This document shows positions 20,101 to 30,640 of a DNA stretch of 64,000 bases, piece by piece; the stretch's first letter is position 1, and every line of letters begins with the position of its first letter. The notes beneath the pieces were generated by a model. It was not told the DNA's origin. It saw only the letters and a program-made list of their open reading frames with translations, and searched no databases. Made by a program: the position numbers and the translations under genes. The DNA is from Saccharomycopsis fibuligera x Saccharomycopsis cf. fibuligera (Eukaryota > Ascomycota > Saccharomycetes > Ascoideales > Saccharomycopsidaceae): the NCBI GenBank assembly GCA_001936135.1, contig CP012818.1, positions 1,426,001 through 1,490,000 of the forward strand. Reading direction: 5' to 3'.

Positions 20101-21793
20101 CAACTATAATTGTGAACTCGAATGCGAGCTCAAAAGTACAAAAATTAGCGACTATAAATGGCTTCAAAGCCCTGGGGGCGTGTCTTCTTTGATTATTATT
20201 GATCAGGAATTTGTTGATTTTGAGCTGCTTGCAGATTTGAAAATTAGCAATTTATGCTTGGAGTCAGTTACCGTCAACGTTAACAATAATTTTACCTTTA
20301 ATGGTTTACACCGATTAACGCTTTATTCCTGCAAAGGTTCAATTGATATAATTGTTGATGAGTTAAACTTTTCTTCGTTATATCTGCTTGAGATATACAA
20401 TTGCACTGTTGAGAATTTGCATATCCTTCGGGGAAAAAAATTGTCGGTGGATTGCACTAATTCTATCATGTTAGGCGAAGTCGATTTAGCATTTGGGTCA
20501 GACTATTATATTAGTGGGTGTGTGTTTAAAAAAGATTTTAAAAATTTGTCAAGATTGGTTGCGTTTGCGGATATTAATATATTTGCTCTTGGCTTATCTT
20601 TTCTTATCGCTACAGTTAAAACAGCTATTAATGTCGCTCACCAAAGAAAGGTTTTTGCGTCAGATGGCAAATTGACAGTACTAGAGCACGATGCGATCGA
20701 TTCTAATGGGTTGTTAATTATACCTGCGGACCTCACTATAGTGGCTGTTGAAGATTTAGTTGTCGGAAATGTTGAGTGTGAAAAAGAAGCGACGAGTCCA
20801 CCAGATGTTGGGCATTTTCATACCCAGAATGTTCTACCAATCCCCAGTATAAGTCTTGAGACTTCATCATTTTCAGTTGATAATGACAAAGATCGGGACC
20901 ATATTTTTTGGTTGTTGGATCGAGCTTTCGACCAGTGTGCTCTGTTTACTGAAAGTGCACTTCAAAAGAGAAAGTGGTCTATAGTTTGGTGCACTTTTGA
21001 GTTATTATATTTATTACTTAACATTAAATTTGAAGACGAAAATACTCTGTGCCAATTCAGAGAACACATTCTAACTTTATTCATGAAAAAGTCAACAATT
21101 AAAATTTTTCAAAAAATTACAAGAGCTAACCCATACAACAATTTCAGTAGCTGTATTCTTAAAAATTTAGCAAAGCTTGCGTCCAAACCAGTTTATGAGG
21201 ATTCTATCAAACAGATTCACAAAACCATGCTATTTATGATGCCTGCATTAAAAAAGAAAGATCTTGATAAAGTTAAATTTGGCATCTTACCCCAAGCACT
21301 TAAATATCTAAGCAATAGCTTAGACATAACAAGCCGGTTACAGTGTCCGGTTTGTTATGAGGAAGAAGGAAACGTGATTGATGAAAATACGACTAATTTT
21401 AAATTTTTCAGAGAATGTGGTCATTTTGGGTGTGAAGAATGTTTGCATAGATTGAATAGCCGGGTATGTTTTATCTGCCGAACACGGATTCAAAGTTCTT
21501 TTGCCGAGAAAGATGAACTTCTTACAGAATTACGAATATTTCGTCAATTTGGAGAAAATGAGAAAATTTGGGACACAGTTATCAAGACAAATTTATTGGA
21601 TTTTGATAATCTTATGGCAGTTGGAGGCCTTTTTGGGGAAAGCTTCCTTCATACAGAACACACTCGAAATGGATATCTAAATCTTGGAGATAACTACGGC
21701 TGGCGAATAGGGTTCATGATCAGTGCTGGGGATGATCCGTACTCCAACAGCGAGTCTTTCCCATCTGACGAAAATGACGATCACTTTTGGTAA
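17144..21793 (+). CDS. Large leucine-rich-repeat protein with C-terminal RING-like finger
   Basis: 1549 residues from ATG 17144; the frame is open a little further upstream but without another ATG. A Gln/Asn/Thr-rich N-terminus (1-65) precedes a basic patch (PKRRKRKPRKPG, about 70-85) that could be a nuclear signal. From about residue 150 to 1150 there are dozens of irregular leucine-rich repeats, many of the cysteine type (L..L.L..C..L), like those of F-box/LRR and Amn1-type proteins. A RING-like finger lies at about 1399-1450: CPVC, then CGH, CEEC and CFIC, a C3HC4 spacing. The tail is acidic. The layout suggests an E3 ubiquitin ligase whose LRRs select the substrate. No F-box was seen. I recognise no S. 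cerevisiae counterpart. The substrate, partners and location are unknown. Confidence 0.85.
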   Translation: MSYLQTSSNNQTSGQAHSQINQLEPLTTSTELQTNNHILIETTRKGSQTNTDNLVVPSQNETNTENICENVPKRRKRKPRKPGPSYCTPNVLPENFNFKLNNIETDTRSKKLRKYASRKTNPAAGPVHDVIVYDKQVEKYLGIPNSISIPLGETLKTKDIFVAKAFYFELHSLEALLLANILARLKRRNIHFEITWHTNVLLKSNLTKLSKQVFPIIGFERIVFPELTEIDLTGRRNNPSMLVVPKLKQFKMLKSYTATGPFTGDSFPSLETFIAENCKISNLVLNFRFLKIVNLSHSSISNVDIRSCPILEEIYLGKSRMKKFEASNNFPNLKILDLHDCRDLTLVSVSGCQQLSSLNISLCVKLREINDLGDSAYLSDLNFTRCELLEELTGLKNCQHLFSLTLEHCSSLREIKELNAPQLQYLNLSYTKNLSKTSHFNVPGLLSLVAGFSNVSDLPQNLPNLKLLDIHGTRRLFKIDNQHFQNLYILDVSRSGLQILNVTVSQKLVFLDLLETSSLYHVSVDCEIILSDSHQFLEINKDALRNSMNAHFDTLCKQVYYHDAFDSLPFGRTSGLNIAWICESFQNKIPNFPETYKHSYRDYAYLHPDSNPMHTYILHHRTLKYVHFNLPQISGLQIKCPQLQSLSLNCPNLHNLIIFQSMNISIESWAVPSLISFIVSHATIRELTYMSMPSLEYMLADYSRISNVFFLKDTIWPSLRYLYLNKTRLAAVLNFTQKMEPVQVLIKNCEHLRLIDGLLNTQSFIIEECVDLENITIKCSQRDEMSTSIALSESNCKKKISIKGCPRLKTTRLCGRFSLNELFVSNCNSLTDFVSRAHIYGLGVFEQLASLKELPEHLTFAGRLVIAHCKSIKLISSHVDEVTAFKLVSCEKLTEIKYAFGMLKDLVVIVCPKLADLNLEKCQKLKSVYFSKAGIQQLRLSDPSLEILTLINCENLTFFGDKSAGLDRLRTFTCEHCPLAELKMRRNYNCELECELKSTKISDYKWLQSPGGVSSLIIIDQEFVDFELLADLKISNLCLESVTVNVNNNFTFNGLHRLTLYSCKGSIDIIVDELNFSSLYLLEIYNCTVENLHILRGKKLSVDCTNSIMLGEVDLAFGSDYYISGCVFKKDFKNLSRLVAFADINIFALGLSFLIATVKTAINVAHQRKVFASDGKLTVLEHDAIDSNGLLIIPADLTIVAVEDLVVGNVECEKEATSPPDVGHFHTQNVLPIPSISLETSSFSVDNDKDRDHIFWLLDRAFDQCALFTESALQKRKWSIVWCTFELLYLLLNIKFEDENTLCQFREHILTLFMKKSTIKIFQKITRANPYNNFSSCILKNLAKLASKPVYEDSIKQIHKTMLFMMPALKKKDLDKVKFGILPQALKYLSNSLDITSRLQCPVCYEEEGNVIDENTTNFKFFRECGHFGCEECLHRLNSRVCFICRTRIQSSFAEKDELLTELRIFRQFGENEKIWDTVIKTNLLDFDNLMAVGGLFGESFLHTEHTRNGYLNLGDNYGWRIGFMISAGDDPYSNSESFPSDENDDHFW

Positions 21794-22589
21794 TCTGTTT
21801 TTGAAATTTCCTGACCAACTATTAAAGCATCCCATGTAACAAGAGTCAATATGTAATAATAAATAAATTTAAGATATGTAATGTTTAGTCGGAATTCACG
21901 TGGTAACCCGATTATCCCCCGGAAAATGGAGCATGTGGGTGCATATGTCACGTCCTCAATCGGGGGAGGGAGGCATGAGGGCATCGCTCGGTCGATTGAT
22001 GGGGATGGGATGGAGTGGGACGAGATGAGGACAAACATAAAACACTAGTGCGATGGTAATGATCTCTTTATCTTTCCGTAAACGTTTCTGCATCATTACG
22101 ATTTTCCTTTTTTTTTTTAGCTTGTATTATATTGCCACTACCAACTAAGCAAGCTATACTAGCAAAGCTTCTGTTGTTAACTGCTATTTGCTACATAATA
22201 CTTACTATTCATTCAAATTACTTTACTTTATCCTTTTTCGCAAGTGAGGCGTGTATTATTTGTTCGCTTCTTGAGAGTCGTCAAAACAAGAAGGCTGAGA
22301 GACAAGAATACAAACAATACAAACAATTAAAAAGAATACAAAGACAGGAGCATAACACAATTTCAAAGGAAAACAAAAGAATACAGTTAGAGTCAGTCAA
22401 AGTCAAAGGTAAGCTTTCTGACTTCACATGAACGGGAGAACGTTAAATCGAAGAAGATAGTTACAACTAAATTATTTGCAGGGAAGTTACTAATCTTTTA
22501 AAGATCTTCACACAAAATATATCACAGCTTACAAAAAGAAAAGAAATATAAGCAGCTGGACTGGGATAGGATAATTTACAAGAATAACA
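21794..22589. other. Intergenic region upstream of the REEP-family gene
   Basis: About 800 bp. A G-rich block (21960-22020, on the plus strand) and a T-run (about 22108-22120) stand out. An ATG-less open frame at 22132-22431, Lys/Gln-rich, is not supported as a gene. Confidence 0.5.
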
Positions 22590-23518
22590 ATGTTTGGGAT
22601 TTTATTTTCTGCTGCAAGGTAAGTTTATGTATTGGAGAGTTTGTACTACCATTAATTTCAGAGGATGATACTAACTTCTGTAACAGTTTTGCAGTTTCCA
22701 TCCTTTTCCCTGTGTTTGCATCATACAAAGCATTACAGTCAAATGATAACGAATTGCTAAAACCATGGTTAACATACTGGATTGTTTTTTCGTTCTTTAC
22801 GGTTTTTGAGAATTTATTGGGTTTTATTCTGAATTTGATTCCATTTTATTCATTGGTTAAGTTATACTTTCAGTTATGGCTTGTTTTGCCACAAACTCAA
22901 GGATCGCTCTTTTTATATAATGGTTACATTTTTCCTTTTTTAAAAAGCCATGATTTGGAAATCGAGCATTTCATCAACAGTGTTCATGATAATTTCTGGA
23001 CATTGTTGAGTGATTTGAAACAGTATCTGATTTGGCTTTTCAAGTCTAAAGTGTTGGGTATCAAACAAAAGCCCTTGGAGAAACAGAACTTAGGGCAAAA
23101 TGGCTATCTTGACTATATTAGAGGCTACAACTTCTTATACTCCAACAATACTGAATCTGATGGTAATGATAATAATGATGACAAATTGTCAAACTCTTTT
23201 GTTGAAGGTCTATTGAACCAATTTAAAGGTCAAAAACCAAACACCCAAGAAGATACAAATGCTGTATCATTTTTGAAAAGCTTTCTATCAACAGCTTCAA
23301 GAAGCAGTTATGCTTTAGCAGCAAACAACAATAAGTTAACTTCGGATCAAACTAATCATGTCTCTAACAGTCAACTAAAAGTTACTCAAGCAAAAAGCTT
23401 AGAGACAGATGAAGGTGAAGAAATAGTCGAGTCTCTTAGCAATGATGACGAAGCCTCAGCTTTAGGCATTGGTTCTACTATGGGCTGGGTAAAAGTCAGT
23501 AAAGAGAAGTCTGACTGA
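22590..23518 (+). CDS. REEP/Yop1 (TB2/DP1/HVA22) family ER membrane protein
   Basis: Exon 1 is 22590-22618 (MFGILFSAA plus two bases), the intron 22619-22686 (68 nt, GTAAGT start, TACTAAC branch point, AACAG end), and exon 2 22687-23518; 286 residues. The family core is at about 10-105: FPVFASYKALQS, LLKPWLTYWIVFSFFTVFEN, then IPFYSLVKLYFQLWLVLPQTQGS, matching the YWIVFSFLN and LPQTGGA motifs of Yop1. These hairpin proteins bend ER tubules. Unlike Yop1 (about 180 residues), it has a long C-terminal tail that is Asn/Asp-rich and ends in an acidic stretch with Trp277-Val-Lys-Val280, an Atg8-interacting-motif pattern. It could therefore be a second REEP paralogue, similar to the REEP1-4 branch, with a possible role in ER turnover. 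Confidence 0.85.
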
Positions 23519-23958
23519 TCTATATTATTTGGATGCTGTTGGCGGATCTTTGGATAAATGTGTAACTTTTTTTAATACTTATGTTTCTGTTTCTATTCTT
23601 TATTATAAGTCAGATTTTATTTTACTTTATCTTTCAGTATTCTTTTCTCTTTCTTTTGAAGTTTGATTTTTGATCGTTTCTATATACAATTTTTTACAGC
23701 AAGTTGTTTTGCAAAGACAAATTTGTTGGGTGGGCTTGAGATACTGAATGCGCAAATTTACAAGGTTACTGGGCGCAAAGTGAGGAAGCTTAGTGTTTTA
23801 TTCTAGATACCTGCTAGCCTTTTATGCTTGACTGGTTTCCGAATAATGCTGTATTCATACTTTTTGCCTAGCATATTTTATTTGATCCCTTTCTTTCTAT
23901 TACAAAATATTGAACTTTTGGTGTTCTAAATCTTTTTGTAGTGACAAATAAAAGTCAT

Positions 23959-24003
<45 letters not shown>

Positions 24004-24129
24004 AGTAAATATTCATTAAATACATATATATACAAGCTGTAAATCTATCTCGCAAAAAGCCACAGAACATGCTCAAGATAACAGTACTAGACTAAATAAT
24101 GAACGAACAGCAAAAATACATGGTTGAAC
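23519..24129. other. Convergent 3' regions with a long poly-A tract
   Basis: About 610 bp between convergent genes, holding the 41-base A run listed separately. No ORF or RNA recognised. Confidence 0.6.
23960..24000 (+). repeat. Homopolymer A tract, 41 bases
   Basis: An unbroken run of A, the longest homopolymer in the window, placed between the convergent REEP-family gene and MRP20. Confidence 0.9.
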
Positions 24130-24909
24130 CTATAAAGTTGACTGCTGTTTATCCTTGAGAAGCTTTTCTATCAATTTGAGGTCATCAACTTGCTTGTATT
24201 TTCGTTCAGCACTGACTTTGTCGTTCTTAAGTCTGCGACCAACCAATTTAGGTATAAAGTTTTCCGAAGTATGCTTAACGAAACGGTGATTGTATTTGAA
24301 CGCACCATCAAAGGCCTTTATTGGTTTGAGGCGGTCCGAACCAAACGAATTCATGATTTCCTGTTGATACTTTTGACGTTCGTTTTCGTATTCAACTGCT
24401 TCTAATGCACTGGTATCTTGAAGGGATTCTTCCGATGGCCATATGAATGGATCTTCCATATCAATAGTCATTTTTTTGACTTGGCCACTTCTATATCTTT
24501 GATTTGAAGAGTATGATAAACGGAAAGAGCCCGGCAAAAGTTGAGTAGTGACATTCAAAGCTCTAAGACCATAGATATTATATAAATAGTCTCTGAGATC
24601 CAACTTATTGAATGACTTAGGCACAATAAATTTTGCTTGATATGGGGTGTGCTTGGCATTTGGTCTGAGAAGAATCACTCTAGCCTTTGGGAAATACTGT
24701 TTGTTTTCGCCCACTCTAAAATGAGGCTGACCTTCTTGAATGCTGTGTTTTGTGAGATTGAAGATTTTGTCAGATAATCTTTCTCTGTTACGTTGTGATT
24801 CAGACTGCACTGCAGCGACCTCGGTGGAAAGAGCAGGTGGAAACTCCTCTGCAACGGTGGCTAAGGATCTTGTGAGAAGCTGCACATTGGATGTTGTCAA
24901 TCTAGGCAT
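24130..24909 (-). CDS. MRP20: Mitochondrial ribosomal protein uL23m (Mrp20)
   Basis: Protein of the large mitochondrial ribosomal subunit near the peptide exit. 259 residues from ATG 24909; the frame continues 11 codons upstream without an ATG. The N-terminus (MPRLTTSNVQLLTRSLATVAE) looks like a mitochondrial presequence. The uL23 fold is at about 80-150: ILLRPNAKHTPYQAKFIVPKSFNKLDLRDYLYNIYGLRALNV. The C-terminal extension is basic. Length is close to S. cerevisiae Mrp20 (263). It is divergent from RPB2, with 315 bp between start codons. Confidence 0.93.
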   Translation of the reverse strand: MPRLTTSNVQLLTRSLATVAEEFPPALSTEVAAVQSESQRNRERLSDKIFNLTKHSIQEGQPHFRVGENKQYFPKARVILLRPNAKHTPYQAKFIVPKSFNKLDLRDYLYNIYGLRALNVTTQLLPGSFRLSYSSNQRYRSGQVKKMTIDMEDPFIWPSEESLQDTSALEAVEYENERQKYQQEIMNSFGSDRLKPIKAFDGAFKYNHRFVKHTSENFIPKLVGRRLKNDKVSAERKYKQVDDLKLIEKLLKDKQQSTL

Positions 24910-25224
24910 TTTTAATGTTCTGGGCGTGGGACGTGAAAACAAAGATTATCAGTTTTTTAATGTTTCCCTCCGTTATATCCTGTCCTGTTTGGATTATTGA
25001 CAGTTAAATTTTTTTTCTTTTTTCGATATTTCGCTGCAAACGCTTGAAAGCGTCCGGGTGATGGCAGTGACCGCGGTGTTGGAGATAATGGAAAAATTAG
25101 AAACGAAACAAAATCTCAAAAAAGAAAGAGGCTAGCAAAAAGCTAAAGTTCCAGAGCCAGCTCAACAACAGACAGCAAGTTAGTGGCGCGTTTGTCTTTC
25201 GGTACTCTGCCTCATTAATCAACT
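24910..25224. promoter_or_regulatory. Shared divergent promoter of MRP20 and RPB2
   Basis: 315 bp between the two start codons, with a T-rich tract on the MRP20 side (25008-25022), a GC-richer patch (25030-25080) and an A-rich block (25090-25130). No specific factor site recognised. Confidence 0.5.
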
Positions 25225-28200
25225 ATGACTGACGGTATGTATTGTTTGCCTAAGTTTTCTAAAAAAAGGTGCAAAGTAAGATTTATTGTGCTATGGAACT
25301 TGAGCGGGTGGCGCGTTTTGAGTCGAGAATGAGTGCTTCATAAAAATAATAATAATAATAATAATAATAATCACAATTATTTGCCATTACAAGCCACTTG
25401 AGCTACGCTAACATATTTCTTTTAGTTTATCAAGACGATGCTGTCTATGATCAAGGTGTTGATAACTATGATGGTTACGGTGACACCTACGGTTATGATG
25501 ATTATGAGAATCAGCAAATTCAACCAGAAGACTGTTGGATCGTGATCTCCTCTTTCTTTCAGGAGAAAGGGTTGGTTTCTCAACAGATTGACTCCTTTAA
25601 TGAATTTGTTGGTACAACCATTCAAGACTTGATTTGGGAAGACCCTTCATTGGTGCTCGACCAGCCTGCTCAACATATGTCTGAAACTGATAATAAAAAC
25701 AAGAGATATGAAATCACATTTGGTAAGATTTATATCACCAGGCCAAATATTACTGAACCAGATGGTGATGTTAGACAATTGTTTCCTCAAGAAGCTAGAT
25801 TAAGAAACTTGACGTATTCTTCTTATTTGCAAGTGGAAATTAGTAAACGGGTTTTGGTATCTATTGATGACCCTAATCATATTGTTCCTGCATCTGAAGT
25901 GCAGTGGACCGTGGAAGAAGATGATCTGGTTGATACTGATAGACCGAATGGCCAACTTGCTCCGATTGGTAAAGTGCCAATCATGTTGAGATCCAAGTTT
26001 TGTGTTTTACAAAGTCTTGAACCTTCTGATCTTTACGAACTCAAAGAGTGTCCTTATGATATGGGTGGTTATTTCATTATTAATGGTTCAGAAAAAGTTT
26101 TGATTGCTCAAGAAAGAGCGGCTGCAAATATTGTGCAAGTTTTCAAAAAAGCTCCGCCATCACCTATAAAATACTTATCTGAAGTTAGATCCGCCATAGA
26201 TAATGGTTCAAGATTAATCAGTAATTTGGAAATCAAAATGATGAGAAATAATACGATTAAAGCCACTTTGCCTTACATTAAAGCCGATATCCCATTATTG
26301 GTGGTGTTTAGAGCTTTGGGTGTTGTTCCTGATGGTGATATTATTGAACATATTTGTTATGATGAGAATGATTGGCAAATGTTGGAATTATTGAAACCGT
26401 CTATTGAGGAAGCTTTTGTTATTCAAGAAAGAGAAGTAGCCCTTGATTTTATTGGTAGAAGAGGTAACGTTATTGGTATCAAGAGAGAAAAGCGGATTCA
26501 GTATGCCAAGGATATTTTGCAAAAAGAATTGTTGCCACATATTACTCGTGAAGAAGGTTTTGAATCTCGTAAAGCTTACTTTTTGGGGTACATGGTGAAT
26601 AAATTATTACTATGTGCTTTAGAGAGAAAAGAGCCTGACGATAGAGATCATTTTGGTAAGAAAAGATTGGATCTTGCTGGCCCATTATTGGCCAAATTGT
26701 TTAGACTTTTGTTTAGAAAATTGTCTAGAGATATTTTCAGATATATGCAAAGATGTGTGGAAACTAATAGAGATTTCAACTTGTCTTTGGCTATTAGACC
26801 ATCAACCATTACTGATGGTTTAAGGTATTCTTTAGCGACTGGTAACTGGGGTGAACAAAAGAAAGCTATGTCTTCGAAAGCTGGTGTTTCTCAAGTGTTG
26901 AATAGATATACTTATTCATCCACACTATCACATTTAAGAAGAACTAATACCCCAATTGGGAGGGATGGTAAAATAGCCAAGCCAAGACAATTGCACAATT
27001 CCCATTGGGGCCTTGTCTGTCCAGCTGAAACTCCAGAAGGTCAAGCCTGTGGTTTAGTGAAGAATTTATCATTAATGACATGTATATCTGTTGGTACTCC
27101 TTCAGATGCTATTGTCGAATACTTGGAAGAATGGGGTATGGATCCTCTTGAAGATTATGTTCCACACAAGGATAAAAAATCTACCAGAATATTCGTCAAC
27201 GGTGTGTGGGTTGGTGTTCAGAAGGATGCAACGATTATTGATGAGGCCCTTAGAGGACTTAGAAGAAAAGGTGATATTAGTCCAGAAGTTTCTATTGTTA
27301 GAAACCTTAGAGAAAAAGAATTCAAGATTTTCACTGATGCAGGAAGAGTGTATAGACCATTGTTCGTTGTGGAAGATGGTCGTTTGAAATTGGAAAAAAG
27401 ACATGTGAGCATGTTGATGGATACACAGGCCAAGAATGATGGTCATTTGGAATATAATGATGATGAAGATTTTGAAAACTTTACATGGTCGTCATTGGTG
27501 AATAACGGTGTTATTGAATATATTGATGCTGAGGAAGAAGAAACAACTATGATTGCCATGACCCCAGAAGATTTGGAAAGAGCTAAAGAAAATGTGATGG
27601 ATTCTAGTCAACTCGCTGATTCAGCTCAAAGAATTAAAATTAAATATAACTCTAATAAGCAAACGTGGACGCATTGTGAGATTCATCCATCAATGATTTT
27701 AGGTGTGGCCGCTTCTATTATTCCATTCCCAGATCATAACCAGTCGCCAAGAAATACATATCAATCTGCGATGGGCAAGCAAGCTATGGGGGTATATTTG
27801 ACAAATTACGGTGTTAGAATGGATACTATGGCCAACATTTTGTATTATCCACAAAAGCCGTTGGCTACTACTAGATCTATGGAGTATCTTAAATTTAGAG
27901 AATTGCCAGCAGGTCAAAATGCTATTGTCGCAATTTTGTGTTACAGTGGCTATAATCAAGAAGATTCTGTTATTATGAACCAGAGCTCGATTGATAGAGG
28001 TTTATTTAGATCGTTGTTTTTCAGATCTTATATGGACCAAGAAAGAAGAGAAGGGATGAACTTTGTGGAAGAATTTGAAAAACCGTTGCGTAGTAATACG
28101 CTAAGATTGAAACAAGGTACATATGAAAAATTAGACGAAGATGGTTTAATAGCTCCGGGGGTAAGAGTCTCTGGTGGTGATGTGATAATAGGTAAAACTG

Positions 28201-29135
28201 CCCCAATACCTCCAAATAATGAAGAATTGGGTCAAAGAACCAAGTTCCATACCAAAAGAGATGCTTCTACAGCTTTAAGAATTACCGAAAATGGAATTGT
28301 TGATCAAGTGTTGTTGACGACGAATCAAGAAGGCTTGAAGTTTTCTAAAGTTAGAATGAGAACTACTAAAGTGCCACAAATAGGTGACAAATTTGCCTCT
28401 AGACACGGTCAAAAGGGTACTATTGGTATCACTTACAGACATGAAGATATGCCATTTACTGCAGAAGGGGTGGTTCCAGATTTGATTATTAATCCTCATG
28501 CTATTCCTTCTCGTATGACTGTTGCGCATTTGATTGAATGTTTACTTTCCAAAGTTTCCACATTAACTGGTTTGGAAGGTGATGCTTCACCATTTACTGA
28601 TGTTACGGTTGAGGCAATTTCAGAACTTCTAAGACAGCATGGTTATCAATCTAGAGGGTTTGAATTATTGTATCACGGACATACTGGTAAGAAATTGATG
28701 GCCCAATGTTTCTTTGGTCCTACATATTATCAAAGATTGAGACATATGGTGGATGATAAGATTCACGCTAGAGCAAGAGGTCCACTTCAAGTGTTGACTA
28801 GACAACCAGTGGAAGGTAGATCTAGAGACGGTGGGTTAAGATTCGGTGAAATGGAGCGTGATTGTATGATTGCTCATGGTACTTCTGCATTTTTGCGTGA
28901 AAGATTAATGGAGGCTTCTGATGCTTTTAGAGTGCACGTTTGTGGTATTTGTGGTTTGATGAGTGTTATTGCAAATTTGAAAAAGAACCAGTTTGAATGC
29001 AGAGCATGCAAGAACAAGACAAACATTTATCAGATTGAAATACCTTATGCTGCTAAGTTATTGTTTCAGGAATTAATGGCCATGAACATCACTCCTAGAA
29101 TGTACACTGATCATTCTACTCTCAGTGTGCGTTAA
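25225..29135 (+). CDS. RPB2: RNA polymerase II second-largest subunit Rpb2
   Basis: Forms one side of the Pol II cleft and part of the active centre. Exon 1 is 25225-25234 (MTD plus one base), the intron 25235-25425 (191 nt, GTATGT start, GCTAAC branch point, TTTAG end, with an AAT microsatellite inside), and exon 2 25426-29135. The spliced product has 1239 residues against 1224 in S. cerevisiae, and alignment is close throughout. Features include the acidic N-terminus, [24 protein letters not shown], the fork region, [42 protein letters not shown], the hybrid-binding [20 protein letters not shown] block and the C-terminal zinc site (CGICG then CRACKNK). The exon 2 frame is open 27 bp upstream of the acceptor, but its residues there do not match the family. 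Confidence 0.98.
25345..25371 (+). repeat. AAT microsatellite in the RPB2 intron
   Basis: About nine AAT units between the 5' splice site and branch point of the RPB2 intron. Confidence 0.88.
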
Positions 29136-29518
29136 ACTTTATTGAGTTGGCTGGACTTGATCTTACTTGGCTCGACTGTACAATGCCGGATATATTTTTT
29201 GGTTTCTTATCCAAGTGTTTCTTTCTACTTTGTGCCTATTATTATTATAATCTTCATAAAAATTTATTGATTTGTTAACTGTACTTTCTAGCTTTTTTAC
29301 TATTGTTCATCAAAAACATTTTCTTTATCTTATACTGTTCAATATGTGTATAACGTAACATTTCTAAAAAGCTGTTACAATCGGATCAAATGGCAGGATC
29401 TTAACAGAATTTGTGGCTTATGTCAAATAAGAATCAACAAAAGATTAAAACTTGTATTTACACGATGTAGGTAAAATTATAGAATTTAAGAAGATAAGAT
29501 AAAAATATATGAATCAAA
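29136..29518. other. Convergent 3' regions of RPB2 and MRPL23
   Basis: 383 bp, AT-rich, no ORF or RNA recognised. Confidence 0.6.
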
Positions 29519-30161
29519 TCATTTTGTCTGTTTTTTGGTCTTCTCTTCAAGGATTCTTTTGACTTCAGGTTGCTGGTCCCAATGAGCTACGAAATTCTGC
29601 TTGTATGGATTCTCGCTATCATCAAACACCTTTAATCTTTCTAGTCTAACTTTTCTCAATCTATTCTTCGGCAACATACCACTAACGGCTTTCCTCAATA
29701 ATTCTCCGAAACCTTTATTTGCGGCCATTCTTTCCATAGGCACCAACTTCAACTGACCTGGCTTAGTACTATGGGACCAATATTGTTTTTCTTGGAATTT
29801 GTTACCAGTGGTTCTTAAATGCGTACAGTTGGTGACAACCACATAGTCGCCACAGTCCATTGATGGATGATAAACTGGTTTATGTTTGCCCATCAATGTC
29901 ACAGCTATAGATGAAGCCAATCTACCTAAGGTTCTTGAATCTTGAGCAACATCCACATGATGCCATAATCTAGCAAAGGCTATACCGGTCTATAAGCAGC
30001 AAATAACTATTAGTATTTCTAATTTGTCAAAAATGTTAATGAGACTCACGGCTAGTGCAGGTGTCCTGATGCATAACACTTATTTGAACAGTGATTTCTC
30101 CTTTTCCAAAAAAAAAAAAAAAAAAAAAGGAATAACGTACTCTTCCAATTTTTTGAGACAT
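29519..30161 (-). CDS. MRPL23: Mitochondrial ribosomal protein uL13m (Mrpl23)
   Basis: Protein of the large mitochondrial ribosomal subunit. Exon 1 is 30161-30141 (MSQKIGR), the intron 30140-29990 (151 nt, GTACGT start, TACTAAT branch point, TAG end, with a T tract of 21 near its 5' end), and exon 2 29989-29519. The joined protein has 163 residues, the same as S. cerevisiae Mrpl23, and starts [20 protein letters not shown] as expected. uL13 landmarks are [27 protein letters not shown] and the [13 protein letters not shown] block. The start within exon 2 (GTG) would remove the conserved N-terminus. It is divergent from RPB7. Confidence 0.95.
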
Positions 30162-30640
30162 TATGTTGTGTTATGTAAATGGTGTTGTTGCACACTTTCT
30201 TCGCTCCACTCACTCAGTTTCCTTTACGCTTTGGTTGTGATGATTTTGAAATATTTTTAAAATTGAAATCTCTTTTTCGAACGCCCTAATCCACCCGGAC
30301 ACCGCATGCATTTGCGCCCCGAAAAAAATACAGTGCAGCAGACGAAAATACAGAAATTGAAAAACCACAGCGTAAATAATAGTGACGGCGATGATGCTAG
30401 TGATCATAGTGATACGGATATAGCTATTCCCAGTATACCATATTTCGACCGTCTGTGATAATCGGCCCTCTATATCCAATCTCTATCAAGCATCTTCACG
30501 TATCTCTTAAATTAAACTAACTCTCTCTCCTTTCATTCCAATTAGATTCCTGATTCGTCATCTTCATTCTTTATAGTTGAACCATAAGCACGCTAACATC
30601 ATTATCATCACTAATATAATAATAACAATAGCAATCAATA
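30162..30640. promoter_or_regulatory. Shared divergent promoter of MRPL23 and RPB7
   Basis: 479 bp between start codons, with pyrimidine-rich blocks (30195-30230 and 30520-30535) and a GC-richer patch (30285-30320). No specific factor site recognised. Confidence 0.45.

Noticed and set aside
22132-22431. 99-codon open frame upstream of the REEP-family gene
   Set aside because: No ATG in the frame and low-complexity Lys/Gln content; lies in the promoter of the next gene.
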